A stretch of DNA of 64,000 bases from an uncultured Saprospiraceae bacterium (GCA_937959275.1 CALGLU010000006.1:86027-150026), one strand, 5' to 3'. Shown: positions 44,771 through 54,112, numbered from the stretch's first letter. Notes: generated by a model from the letters alone, not told the origin. Numbers and translations are program-made.

Positions 44771-45628
44771 TTATTTTAATTTGCCAGTCCATTTGATCGC
44801 ATTTTCAAGAATGGCTATGTGTTTTGCTTGTTGAAAAGATTCTGCTGTATGTCCCATGGATGAGTATAGCGATCTACCTTGGTCAATATAATTATACCAA
44901 ACAATAGGGTGGTCTTTTCCCATGCCATAGGTTTTGTCTCTCTGTAATGGACCTAGAATGCCATTGGGATCTATGGATTCTCCATTAATGGTATATAATA
45001 TTTTCGAACCATTGTCTCTAGGATTATCATCAAATATGTACCACTCATCATCATGCTGCCAATTGCGTGACAATGTTTGCCATAGCATAGTGTCTGGAGT
45101 AGTCTCCATGAGCATGGTTGCAGTCTGGATGTGATTCTTAATAGGGTGATGAGAAAATTTTGCATTTATTAATTTGTCGACATACCAATCCCAACTATGC
45201 GAACCATCACCAGCCGCATGAATCCCCACAAAACCTCCACCATCAAGTATGTATTTCTTAAACACAGCTCGCTGATCACTCGTCAATACATTACCAGATA
45301 CATTATTCCAAATTGTCGTTTCGAATTTTGATAATTGGTCTTCATTAAAAATCCCCGCATCTTTTGTCTCATAGATAAACCAGCCATTTTTGTCAGCTAA
45401 CTGAGTCAATGCAGGTATGGCAGATTTGATAGCGTCGCCATGCACAAAACCATTTGTTTTTGAAAACAGTAAGACTGCTGGTTTATCATCCGGTATAATG
45501 ATCTCATGAGGCTCCGATTCATAAAACGGTAGCCCTATTTTTGCACGATAAATAATAAAACCAACATAACAGATAAACAGTAATGCTGCGAGCAATAAAA
45601 AGTAAATTATTTTTTTGATCCACGCCAT
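44771..45628 (-). CDS. ThuA-domain protein with membrane anchor
   Basis: 285 residues: an N-terminal membrane segment (IYFLLLAALLFICYVGFIIY), then a ThuA-type class I glutamine-amidotransferase-like fold from about 50: VLLFSKTNGFVHGDAI, ILDGGGFVGIHAAGDGSH and a late PIVWYNYIDQGRSLYSSMGH. ThuA-domain proteins are common in trehalose or other sugar use and as domains of large secreted proteins. No nucleophile Cys is seen, as usual in this group. It overlaps the upstream OYE-like gene by 22 bp. Confidence 0.88.
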   Translation of the reverse strand: MAWIKKIIYFLLLAALLFICYVGFIIYRAKIGLPFYESEPHEIIIPDDKPAVLLFSKTNGFVHGDAIKSAIPALTQLADKNGWFIYETKDAGIFNEDQLSKFETTIWNNVSGNVLTSDQRAVFKKYILDGGGFVGIHAAGDGSHSWDWYVDKLINAKFSHHPIKNHIQTATMLMETTPDTMLWQTLSRNWQHDDEWYIFDDNPRDNGSKILYTINGESIDPNGILGPLQRDKTYGMGKDHPIVWYNYIDQGRSLYSSMGHTAESFQQAKHIAILENAIKWTGKLK

Positions 45629-46824
45629 AAAAAGCTTTTCAAGTTAGCAGAGGTGTTGCGAAAAAAAGTGCCCATCGTATGTAAGCTTGGGTCTGGTGAT
45701 AATCCCTTTGCCATTCGTTTCATTTGATCCGCATACCAATATACATCTAATACAGCTATGCTGTCCAAAAAGGAAACACCAGTCGTTAAGTCTTCACTTG
45801 GTAAAGAGCTTAAATTGCCATTTTTAAGTTGATTCGGCAAGTCAGGAATGGTCGCGAATGGCCTAGCCAATCCTATAAAATCGACTTCATTATTTTTTAA
45901 AGCTTGTTCCATCACAGCTTTCGTGCGAAAGCCACCAGTCAGTAACAATGGACATGTTGTACGCTCTCTTGCCTTGATGATGAAATCAGAAAAATAGGCT
46001 TCTCGTTGACGTGTACTTTCTTTGACATTGTTGCCTATCATCGCGGGACTTTCATACGTGCCACCTGATACTTCGATGAGATCAATGCCGGCCTCGCTCA
46101 AATAGTCAATCACCCGCAATGAATCCTCTTCTGTAAATCCGCCCCTCTGAAAATCCGCTGAATTTAACTTGACCCCAATAGGAAAAGAAGCACCGACTTG
46201 CTTTCTAATTTCTGCTAACACAGCTAGCAGTAACCTTGCTCGATTCTCAATTGAGCCGCCCCACTGATCAGTTCTCTGATTGGTGATCGGTGATAAAAAT
46301 TGACTCAACAGATAGCCGTGAGCGCTGTGAATTTGTACGCCAGAGAAGCCTGCTTTCTTTGCTATCCTTGCCGTGTTACCAAACCGAAAGATGATCTCCT
46401 GAATGCCTTCCTCAGTGAGAGGCTCTGGCTTTTTAAACACAACTTGTAAAAACGGCAGTTGAATATCTGACGCACTCACAATCCTTGTACTCGCATTGTC
46501 ACGCGCTTGTCTGCCAGGATGATTCAGCTGCATCCACAATTTGCATCCGTTTTGTTGACCCGCTGTAGCCCAAGAGCTCAAAGCGTCTAAGGAGGATTCA
46601 TCTTCGATGACAGTATTGCGTATTTCTTCACGAGATCGCTTGTCGATCATGACATTCCCTGAGATGTTAAGACCGACACCACCCAGTGCCCATTTACCAT
46701 AAAGCACATCAAACCCTTTGTGTGGTCTGCCAGTATGATCACTCAAATATTCTGACATAGCAGACTTAACGATTCTGTTTGGAATGGTGGAACCACAAGG
46801 GAGCGTGAATGGACTAAATAACAT
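45607..46824 (-). CDS. NADH:flavin oxidoreductase, Old Yellow Enzyme family
   Basis: 405-residue FMN TIM-barrel enzyme that reduces activated C=C bonds. The start LFSPFTLPCGSTIPNRIV is typical; the active site region is seen as IHSAHGYLLSQFLSP (the His-x-x-His-Gly pattern), with LWMQLNHPGRQ before it and LLTGGFRTKAVMEQAL later for FMN phosphate binding. The C-terminal iron-sulfur and NAD domains of 2,4-dienoyl-CoA reductase are absent. It heads the minus-strand operon and starts 13 bp from a MITE-like element, so its promoter is probably in that element or beyond. Confidence 0.9.
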   Translation of the reverse strand: MLFSPFTLPCGSTIPNRIVKSAMSEYLSDHTGRPHKGFDVLYGKWALGGVGLNISGNVMIDKRSREEIRNTVIEDESSLDALSSWATAGQQNGCKLWMQLNHPGRQARDNASTRIVSASDIQLPFLQVVFKKPEPLTEEGIQEIIFRFGNTARIAKKAGFSGVQIHSAHGYLLSQFLSPITNQRTDQWGGSIENRARLLLAVLAEIRKQVGASFPIGVKLNSADFQRGGFTEEDSLRVIDYLSEAGIDLIEVSGGTYESPAMIGNNVKESTRQREAYFSDFIIKARERTTCPLLLTGGFRTKAVMEQALKNNEVDFIGLARPFATIPDLPNQLKNGNLSSLPSEDLTTGVSFLDSIAVLDVYWYADQMKRMAKGLSPDPSLHTMGTFFRNTSANLKSFLWRGSKK

Positions 46825-46837
46825 ATCGTGAGTTTAA

Positions 46838-46998
46838 TATACCAAACGGATTTGGGTTTGACCTGTTTAATATTAGGCTATTTTTTCAAGATCAAGGCGA
46901 AAAACGGAGGAATAGTAGCGCTATTACGAGGCTTTGCAACGTAGATATTGATAAAATAGGCAGTAGTAAATAGGTCAAATTCAAGTGCGCTTGGTATA
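46838..46998 (+). mobile_element. MITE-like repeat, family B copy 2
   Basis: A 161-bp element with clear terminal inverted repeats of about 31 bp: left TATACCAAACGGATTTGGGT, right (read from the other strand) TATACCAAGCGCACTTGAAT, both continuing into TTTGACCT.TTTA. TAA flanks it on both sides (46835-46837 and 46999-47001), a possible target-site duplication. The centre AATAG-TAGCG-CTATT is a small palindrome. No ORF. It lies between the OYE gene start and the modC stop. Confidence 0.75.
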
Positions 46999-47012
46999 TA
47001 ATCATTTATGTC

Positions 47013-47885
47013 TTATTCAATTTTATAAATCAAAGGATTAAATGCTTTTGAGGCGACCATCACCTTATCGCCAATATGTAAATCACGAATCTCTGATTCT
47101 TGTCCAATCACTTTAACAATATTATTTTGGATCAGCACCGTGATCACATAGATAATATCTTCCTTTTGTATTTGGAGTACCTCGCCTATGAATTTGAACT
47201 TACCACTAATTTCAGTGTTGATGAAAATCTGCTCGGGACTTCCACTTCTCTTTATCTGTCCTTTTTCTAAGACAAAAACTTGATCCGATAATTTTATAAT
47301 TTCTGCAATATCATGACTGATCAATAGGGTGGTTAGCTTAAATTCTGAGTGGATCTTTAATAGATAATCTTGTAGTTTTAATCGCTTGGATAAATCTAAT
47401 GCAGACAAAGGCTCATCTAATAATAAAATCTCAGGCTGTTGGACGACCGCCCTTGCTAAAGCAACCCGCTGCTTTTGACCTCCAGATAAGGTATCAGGTT
47501 TGCGATCTTGTAGTTCTCCCAATTCTACAATATCGATCACTTGGGCAATGGCAGACTTGTCTCTCTTTCCTGTTGCATAGTGCAGATTTTCTTTAACTGT
47601 CATATTCGGGAAGAGGGCGTAATCCTGAAAGACAAAGCCAATATTTCGTAACTGCGATTTGATGTTTATCTTTTTATCTTGGTCAAACCACGACTTATTA
47701 TTAACAATGATCTGCCCCGCGTCTGGCTGCATCAAGCCCGCTAGCATACGTAGTGTGGATGTTTTACCAACGCCCGATTCACCATATAAAGTGATGAACT
47801 GACCTTGTTGAATATCACACTTGATGTGGAGGTTCATCTCACCTTCTGCCGATTGTAATCGTTTCTGTATATCAAGGTGAATCAT
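47013..47885 (-). CDS. modC: Molybdate ABC transporter ATPase ModC
   Basis: ATP-binding subunit of the molybdate importer. Walker A GESGVGKTS, the signature LSGGQKQRVALARA and Walker B ILLLDEPLSALD are present, and a TOBE domain at about 225-290 (FIGEVLQIQKED) binds oxyanion. The start ATG 47885 overlaps the modB stop (ATGA); the TTG at 47891 is less likely. It is the last gene of the mod operon. Confidence 0.92.
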   Translation of the reverse strand: MIHLDIQKRLQSAEGEMNLHIKCDIQQGQFITLYGESGVGKTSTLRMLAGLMQPDAGQIIVNNKSWFDQDKKINIKSQLRNIGFVFQDYALFPNMTVKENLHYATGKRDKSAIAQVIDIVELGELQDRKPDTLSGGQKQRVALARAVVQQPEILLLDEPLSALDLSKRLKLQDYLLKIHSEFKLTTLLISHDIAEIIKLSDQVFVLEKGQIKRSGSPEQIFINTEISGKFKFIGEVLQIQKEDIIYVITVLIQNNIVKVIGQESEIRDLHIGDKVMVASKAFNPLIYKIE

Positions 47886-48553
47886 GTCCAAATTTTCTTG
47901 ATGTAGCCACCATTAATGAGGTAAACGATGAGTAATATGCAAAAGGTAAGGACAAATAATATAATGGAATACATATGGGCTGCCGCATAATTCATGGCTT
48001 CGACTTCATCGTAAATTGCGATTGATGCAACCTTCGTTTGGCCGGGTATATTACCTCCAATCATCAGTACGACTCCAAACTCACCGACCGTATGTGCAAA
48101 TGCTAAAACAACACCAGTCAATAGAGAGGCTTTCATATTGGGGAGTAGTACATTGTAAAGTGTAGAGAGTGAAGATTTACCCATCAATGAAGATGCTTCA
48201 GTTAGAGAGCGAGGTAAATTGGCTAAACCAGATTGTAAGGGATGGACCATAAACGGGAGGCTATAAATCAAGGATGCGATAACCAATCCTGTAAATGAAA
48301 AGACCAATTTAAGTCCTAATGCCTCATTCAGCCATGCTCCGAATGCATTCCCAGGACTAAAGGCAATTAAGAAATAGAATCCCAAAACGGTAGGTGGCAA
48401 CACAAGGGGCATGCTCACGAGTGTTTCGATAATGGGCTTCAGTCGAGATTTGGTGTTGACTAACCAATAGGAGAGTGGTAGCGATATGAAAAACAGAAGC
48501 ACCGTTACCACAAAGGCTAACTGAAAGGTCAATATGAGAGGCTGCCAATCCAT
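47882..48553 (-). CDS. modB: Molybdate ABC transporter permease ModB
   Basis: 223-residue permease with five to six membrane segments. The EAA-type loop with ATPase contact reads LPRSLTEASSLMGKSSLSTLYNVLLP, and the family end AHTVGEFGVVLMIGGNIPGQT is clear. It overlaps modC (ATGA) and shares one base with the end of the Mop gene (TAATG), so the operon is tightly coupled. Confidence 0.94.
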   Translation of the reverse strand: MDWQPLILTFQLAFVVTVLLFFISLPLSYWLVNTKSRLKPIIETLVSMPLVLPPTVLGFYFLIAFSPGNAFGAWLNEALGLKLVFSFTGLVIASLIYSLPFMVHPLQSGLANLPRSLTEASSLMGKSSLSTLYNVLLPNMKASLLTGVVLAFAHTVGEFGVVLMIGGNIPGQTKVASIAIYDEVEAMNYAAAHMYSIILFVLTFCILLIVYLINGGYIKKIWT

Positions 48554-48954
48554 TATTCTGCAAGCATAATTTCGTTAAGTTTGATCATAGCCATTACACT
48601 CATTCCTTTTACAAGTTCTAGGGAGTCTATTGCATTCGTGCTGATGATGGACTCTATGATTCCAACGCTTGACTCGACCACGACTCTAGAGAGTAAGGCT
48701 CCTTTTTCTACCTCTTGAATGATACCAGGTATCTTGTTTTGGAGACTGATCTTATGTGCTATGTTGGTCCCAATGACAACTTCAGTTTCTTTAAAAAGGA
48801 CATTGATATCGTGACCATTCCTGAGGTAAGAAGCTGATTGAGGAGTTTCTACAATAATTGTCTTTAGGTAAAGATCTGCTGATAGTTTAATGGTGACTAG
48901 TGATAGATTTCCATTTTGCTGAATCTCGTAGATATTGCCTCTAAGACTATTCAT
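48553..48954 (-). CDS. Di-Mop molybdate-binding protein (molbindin-like)
   Basis: 133 residues from ATG 48954; the TTG at 48969 only lengthens the overlap with modA. Two Mop/TOBE repeats are visible: first MNSLRGNIYEIQQNGNLSLV, second beginning HKISLQNKIPGIIQEVEKGALLSRVVV with GMSVMAMIKLNEIMLAE at the end. Mop proteins store molybdate in the cytoplasm. Its place between modA and modB, as its own gene without an HTH domain, suggests an oxyanion buffer rather than a ModE regulator. Confidence 0.85.
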   Translation of the reverse strand: MNSLRGNIYEIQQNGNLSLVTIKLSADLYLKTIIVETPQSASYLRNGHDINVLFKETEVVIGTNIAHKISLQNKIPGIIQEVEKGALLSRVVVESSVGIIESIISTNAIDSLELVKGMSVMAMIKLNEIMLAE

Positions 48955-49714
48955 AGATTGAATATCCAAAATCTTTTAGTATCGTCTTAGCTTCTGACGA
49001 AAAAAGAAATGTATAGAACTGTTTAGCATCTTGATTTAACTCCTTTCTTCTGTTAATAAGGGCGGCACCTTGCTCTATGGGTGTATATAAGGAATTGTCT
49101 AATTCTGTCCAAACACCCTGCTGAATGGCTTGTGGTGCTAAGACTGTAGATAGTGATGTAAAGCCCAATTCTGAAGATTTGCTGGTGATGAATTGATTGA
49201 CTTGAGAAATACTCTCTCCGTATACTAATTTATGTTGGACTTGATCAAACATTCCTGCTGATTGGAGTACTTCTTGGGCTGCTCGACCATATGGCGCAGT
49301 GTTAGGGTTGGCAGTTGCTATATGATTGATGCTTGTAGTTGCCATCGTGGCTAAGCTTGGCTTCTCTGATTCAGTGAGTGACCATAAGACCAGCTTTCCT
49401 GACGCATAGACTTCTGGTTGTGTGATTAATAGTCCTTGCTTGTGTAGCTGATTTGGGTATTTCATGTCTGCTGATACAAACACATCGTAGGGCGCTCCTG
49501 CAATAATTTGCGCTGTTAGTTTTCCTGATGACGTAATGATAAGTTCTGTCTTAATTCCAGTTTTATCTTGAAAATCAGCTGCAATTTCTTTAATCGCATA
49601 TTGCATGTTGGAGGCTGTTGCGATTCTTAACGTGTTTGTTGAATGAGACTGACATCCTGTATGACTGACAAGAAGCAAAATAAAGCTGAGGTGTATACAA
49701 TAAAGCCAGCGCAT
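48947..49714 (-). CDS. modA: Molybdate-binding lipoprotein ModA
   Basis: Binding protein that delivers molybdate (or tungstate) to ModBC. From ATG 49714 the signal peptide ends in a lipobox (VSHTGC). The core starts LRIATASNMQYAIKEIA and has TSSGKLTAQIIAGAPYDVFVSAD, the ModA oxyanion site, then NPNTAPYGRAAQEVL. It is the first gene of the operon. I see no molybdenum-cofactor riboswitch and no ModE-type palindrome in the short gap before it. Confidence 0.94.
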   Translation of the reverse strand: MRWLYCIHLSFILLLVSHTGCQSHSTNTLRIATASNMQYAIKEIAADFQDKTGIKTELIITSSGKLTAQIIAGAPYDVFVSADMKYPNQLHKQGLLITQPEVYASGKLVLWSLTESEKPSLATMATTSINHIATANPNTAPYGRAAQEVLQSAGMFDQVQHKLVYGESISQVNQFITSKSSELGFTSLSTVLAPQAIQQGVWTELDNSLYTPIEQGAALINRRKELNQDAKQFYTFLFSSEAKTILKDFGYSIYE

Positions 49715-49868
49715 TATCACGAAAATAAGACAATGACTTGGACAATTGTAATTAATATCTAAATCAAAGCTAAAATGGCTTATGCACTAGTCAGTTATAT
49801 CTTGACACAGCACCAATTATAGCAATTTATCTTAAGCTTCATATGTACTATTTTCACAGTTTAGCAAA

Positions 49869-51950
49869 TTATCTTTCCAGTATGCCATCGCTATCACAGC
49901 TTTCAAAATCTAATACCAATTCTGCGCCCAATTCGATGCTTGTGTTTTCTTGAATTAAAAAATAATTTTGAACATAATAGCTGGCATTTGTATTTTGATT
50001 TAAGACTAAACCGGGCATGAAGGAAACAAAATCAAAATAGTATTCTGTACCAATTGGACCAATATTTCCGGACAATGTTTTTGAAATCCCCGTACAGCCA
50101 ATTTCTGTATGAAGGGCTCCAAAATTCAGTTGTGAAGGAGGAATGATATTAGCTAGATTGGTATCAAGTAGTTTTGCTTGAAGATAATGGACGGTGGAAT
50201 TGTTGGCACTAATAATAAGTGGTAAAGTTACTTGGTCTGAGCCCATGGATACTGATATGTCAACCTGAGAAACTTGATTCCAATTTTCATCAAAAAGTTG
50301 TAGTACGACCCATCCACTTTGATCAATGGTATAGTCTAAACTTATGTCATTATTGCCAACATGAATGGAGCTTGGCGCTGGACTCCATAGTAGGGAATTA
50401 GTGCCTCCCGTAATGGTTTCATTTAAATCGATTACGCCAATCAGAGAAAAATCAGATGCCCGTAGTTTTGCTTGGACATGAACAGTTTCTGTCGGTGGAC
50501 TATCGGGAGTTAATTGGATCGTAACTGTACCAGAACCAATAGAAACGGCTTGAGATGACTCTCCGATTTGATTCCAACTGTCATTAAATAGCTGGATGAG
50601 TACTAAGCCATCTTCATTAATGTCATAATCTATAGTAATGGTATTAACACCATTAACAATAGATGTTGGAACTTGATTCCAGGCTATAGAGTTCGTTACT
50701 TCCTCAGTTGTTTTTTGATAGACACGCACGTAATCTATCTCAAAGTGAGCAGGGAAGCTAGTATTACTGTCAGGCGGGCCATCACCTCCTGTACCTAAGT
50801 TTGTCGAACCAATCGCAAGGTTTAATAGAATATACATTGTTTGATCCGAAACAAAGCTGCCAGAATAATTGTCTTTTTTGTTATTAAACTCGTTGGCGCT
50901 AAGAATCCCATCACAATTGTCATCCTCCACTATTTGTTGTAATTCACCATCAATATACCAGGCAACGAAGTTCTCCGTCCATTCGACACCAAACGTATGG
51001 AATGTAGATGTGAAATCATCTGGATGAACCTGTCTGGTGTTGACCTTATGACATCTGATTGGATCCCAATTTGGATCATTAGAATTGTTGGGATTGTTTT
51101 CTGACAATTCACTATAGTGGTAATTATTGAAGATAGCCGTTCTGTCGCCACCAGTAAATTCCATAATATCAATTTCCCTGACTGGTGGATTCCCTTCAAA
51201 GGAATTTAATAGCCAAAATGCTGGCCAAAGTCCTTTACCCGCTGGTAATTTTGCGCGTACTTCGTAATAACCATAAGTGAAATTTTCAACTGAAGTTAGG
51301 ACACCAGAAAAATACTCTTGCTCGGGAAAGAAGTTTTCAAAGCCTGCAGGTTTATGATCACCTTGGATTGTTAATATGTCGTTATTGAATGAAAATGGCT
51401 CCCATCCAATCGTTTGATCATTCAATTGGTCAACATAATATTGGTCTTCATTATTAATGATGATGTTAGGTCCCCATCTATATTGTGTCTGCCATTTTGT
51501 GGCATCAATTTGCCCATCCGAAAACTCATCTTGAAAGACTAAGTTGTAATTTCCTGTTACTGTTGAAGGCAGATTACCTACTGCTGGATTCGGTCCCACA
51601 TTAGGTGTACACAGAGTAGCAAAAACTAGGTCTGAGGAAGGAGAATATTGTGTATTATTAGGATCTGAATTATTAAACGCTTGAATTTTATACGAATACG
51701 AATTTCCAGTTTCGGCCGCCGAATAATCCAAGGTTACACTGTTCGTAAAAACAGTTGTTACGTAATCATGATTTTCAGAAACATTCCATCCATTTACAGT
51801 AGCATCAGGATTCCAACTCAGGCTCACTGATGTGCATGTGGAACTTGTAACTGTAAGACCAGTTGGCTTATTGACTTGGGTAAAAACGGTCTGCAATGAT
51901 GAACAAAATAGTAGCAAGGTCAATAGCTTGGACTTGTATAGATTTTTCAT
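49869..51950 (-). CDS. Secreted GH16 glucanase-like protein with Fn3 and 3-coathanger end
   Basis: 693-residue exported enzyme that probably cuts beta-1,3 or mixed beta-glucans such as laminarin. After the signal peptide come an Fn3 domain (about 27-112), the GH16 domain (about 125-410) with the catalytic motif EIDIME (nucleophile Glu259, acid/base Glu264) and GYYEVRAKLPAGKGLWPAFW, two repeats of about 95 residues (starting NSIAWNQVP at 417 and NSLLWSPAP at 516), and a 3-coathanger stack near 620-690. There is no classical T9SS domain and no SusCD nearby. Confidence 0.9.
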   Translation of the reverse strand: MKNLYKSKLLTLLLFCSSLQTVFTQVNKPTGLTVTSSTCTSVSLSWNPDATVNGWNVSENHDYVTTVFTNSVTLDYSAAETGNSYSYKIQAFNNSDPNNTQYSPSSDLVFATLCTPNVGPNPAVGNLPSTVTGNYNLVFQDEFSDGQIDATKWQTQYRWGPNIIINNEDQYYVDQLNDQTIGWEPFSFNNDILTIQGDHKPAGFENFFPEQEYFSGVLTSVENFTYGYYEVRAKLPAGKGLWPAFWLLNSFEGNPPVREIDIMEFTGGDRTAIFNNYHYSELSENNPNNSNDPNWDPIRCHKVNTRQVHPDDFTSTFHTFGVEWTENFVAWYIDGELQQIVEDDNCDGILSANEFNNKKDNYSGSFVSDQTMYILLNLAIGSTNLGTGGDGPPDSNTSFPAHFEIDYVRVYQKTTEEVTNSIAWNQVPTSIVNGVNTITIDYDINEDGLVLIQLFNDSWNQIGESSQAVSIGSGTVTIQLTPDSPPTETVHVQAKLRASDFSLIGVIDLNETITGGTNSLLWSPAPSSIHVGNNDISLDYTIDQSGWVVLQLFDENWNQVSQVDISVSMGSDQVTLPLIISANNSTVHYLQAKLLDTNLANIIPPSQLNFGALHTEIGCTGISKTLSGNIGPIGTEYYFDFVSFMPGLVLNQNTNASYYVQNYFLIQENTSIELGAELVLDFESCDSDGILER

Positions 51951-52582
51951 TTTAGGTGTTAGTTAGTTTGTCATTTGAATTCTAAAAAATTAGAGTTGTA
52001 ATTATTGACATATCGTTTATTCTATTTAAGAACAATGTCGTGCTAAACATCTTGATTTATAAATTAGCTATTATGTATTCACTTGGAGACTACTTTTAAT
52101 CTGCTAGTCAATAAGCTCTAATTCAGAAGGCTTGAACTCGAACGTACGTTTTTTATATGGATAGTGTTAACATATGCTCTTAATAACTCACATGAATGTT
52201 CTTGCTACGTGTCATACGTCTACCGTTGGAAAAAATAAAATCAAAAACCACATTCAAAATTCTATTTCATGTAGTTTAATCTCCACTGATTTTCAGCTAG
52301 ACTAAAAATCTACATCTTGATAAGCTGTAAGGTATTTATAAAGCGTCTGTCATAAAATACCTAGTAAACTGTATTTTTTTCTACTGGTTTTCCTGTATAT
52401 TGACTTTAGGTATTTGCAGGATTTGTAGCCTAATTCCAGTCAAATAGGAGCTTCCATCGAAGATTATAAGAAGCCCAGTTTTCCTTCTCAAAACCAAAAC
52501 GATCTTTTCATAGAATCTAAACAAATGAAGGAGATGACACGTGCTACAGAGCTGAACTAAAAACGACATTGACTTATATGCT
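51951..52582. other. AT-rich gap without a recognisable gene
   Basis: 632 bp between two minus-strand genes. A 62-codon frame (52381-52569) lacks any family pattern and a plausible start context. No terminator with a T-tract and no TTTG-N19-TAnnTTTG promoter was found on either strand. Confidence 0.5.
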
Positions 52583-53716
52583 CTATTCGCCCTTCTTGAA
52601 ATTCACAACAATCCCCTCTGAGTTGTAATACTTTAATGTAGTTCGATCTACAATTTGCCAGACTGATGAATACGCTTGTTCAACTTGTGTATTGACATTG
52701 CCGTTGTTGACAGCATTACTATTCGAATTGCTGTTGTAGTTGCCATTGTTATTTGTATTGGAATTTTTATTTCCACCTAAATAACCGCCAGAAGGATAAT
52801 TTTCTGGCTGGCTTCCATTTGTAGTATTGCTGTTGCTATTATTCGTGCTATTGTTGCTATTCGAATTATTGCCTCCACCAAGGTAGCCACCTGGAGGTGT
52901 TCCAGTGGATGAAGAATTGGTGTTGTTTGTTTGATTTTGTACAGGAGCGGTACCTAGCTGTCGGACATATGAATTCTCTTTCGCTAAGGTCCATGTCACG
53001 GATTGACCGAGTAGATCTTTCATGACCATTTGATCACCTTGAGGACTAAATTGCATTGAAAACGTGACATCTGGATTGTTTTCTTGGATCCAATTACCAT
53101 TTAGCATAGTATATTCTAAGACTAGATAGGGCTCGTATTCATAATATACTTTCCAGTCTGGGTAGATTTCGGCTTTGATCTTAGGCTGGCTACCATTTTT
53201 AACTTTAAAATCAAAGGTGAATTCTCTTTCAGCACTATTGCCAAATTGATATAAAGGGCCACCTCCAGCTTGTTGATTGAGTTGTTGGTTAGTTGCAAAA
53301 CCATCGATTGATTCTATATTGTCTCCAAAAAAGCCTGAATCCCAATTGTCAATCTGAAACAGAACTATGCGTTTATTGTAACTAAAGAGCGCTTCATTTA
53401 AATTGTCACTGTATATATTCCCAACGATTCTATAAAAGGTGTTTTTGTTATTCTTACCTGTTTGCTGCACTGTGTAGCGCAATTCAATACTTTCTTTTTG
53501 TTTGGAATAATCGTGCTTAACTCTATTTTGCCGGTACTGCTGTGTTGTCGATTTTCCTTGATTCGTATTTGTTGGTAATTGCTGCTGATTTGTGGTTGTA
53601 CTTGAAGTACTTGTTGAGGGTCTTTTATTAATAACAATATTATCTTTAGGTCTTTGCGCTGATACGGTTAATGAGAACGCGAAACATACGAGGAGAAGGA
53701 CAGCAGTATTTTTCAT
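52583..53716 (-). CDS. Secreted protein with Asn/Ser/Gly-rich repeats
   Basis: 377 residues with a signal peptide (MKNTAVLLLVCFAFSLTVSA). The segments at about 80-260 look like strand-rich folded parts (IELRYTVQQTGKNNKNTFYR, WKVYYEYEPYLVLEY), while about 265-345 is low-complexity Asn/Ser/Gly with two copies of GGYLGG (PPGGYLGGGNNSN and PSGGYLGGNKNSN). It ends QIVDRTTLKYYNSEGIVVNF. No family is recognised. It is a single gene. Confidence 0.75.
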   Translation of the reverse strand: MKNTAVLLLVCFAFSLTVSAQRPKDNIVINKRPSTSTSSTTTNQQQLPTNTNQGKSTTQQYRQNRVKHDYSKQKESIELRYTVQQTGKNNKNTFYRIVGNIYSDNLNEALFSYNKRIVLFQIDNWDSGFFGDNIESIDGFATNQQLNQQAGGGPLYQFGNSAEREFTFDFKVKNGSQPKIKAEIYPDWKVYYEYEPYLVLEYTMLNGNWIQENNPDVTFSMQFSPQGDQMVMKDLLGQSVTWTLAKENSYVRQLGTAPVQNQTNNTNSSSTGTPPGGYLGGGNNSNSNNSTNNSNSNTTNGSQPENYPSGGYLGGNKNSNTNNNGNYNSNSNSNAVNNGNVNTQVEQAYSSVWQIVDRTTLKYYNSEGIVVNFKKGE

Positions 53717-53968
53717 GGTGATTTATCAGTTTGTTGAAATGATTTGTTAGTTAGAGTTGACACATAATAATAAAAAAGATTTAATCGAATTCGTTCATTT
53801 TAAATCTTAAGATTAATGTAAAACCGTTTAAGGCATTATGTTTTTAGTATAGATTACATTTAACTCTTTGATAGTCAGTCGACTGTGGCTGGCTTAAAAT
53901 GTACAATGTTTGTTAAAAAATCAATAATGTTTGAGATGCGTTATGCCGAATTTGATTCATGACAGCTT

Positions 53969-54095
53969 GGTTCCGCTTTACGCGGTCTGAGGATTGATTG
54001 CATGTCAATCTAGAGTGAAGGAACCGATTCATCGGAATCAGATATGTGGTTTGAGATCGGATCTCTGAAGTGTTCAACTTCAGAGGCATCTGATT
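53969..54095 (+). ncRNA. Nested hairpins, possible structured RNA
   Basis: Several stems lie in a row: GGTTCC (53969) closing with GGAACC (54020) around CCGC/GCGG and GATTGA/TCAATC, then AATCAGAT (54036) closing with ATCTGATT (54088) around a perfect 9-bp stem CTCTGAAGT/ACTTCAGAG (54063-54085, loop GTTCA). No ORF. It ends 17 bp before family A copy 2. The RNA call is inference; it could be part of a larger palindromic element. Confidence 0.4.
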
Positions 54096-54112
54096 GAGCT
54101 ACAATCGTATTG

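Noticed and set aside
52381..52569. 62-codon minus-strand frame in the gap before the Asn-rich protein gene
   Set aside because: No recognisable domain, no promoter; composition like the surrounding non-coding DNA.
52850..52960. Asn-rich DNA repeats as a mobile or regulatory repeat
   Set aside because: They are codon repeats within the secreted Asn/Ser/Gly-rich protein and keep its reading frame.
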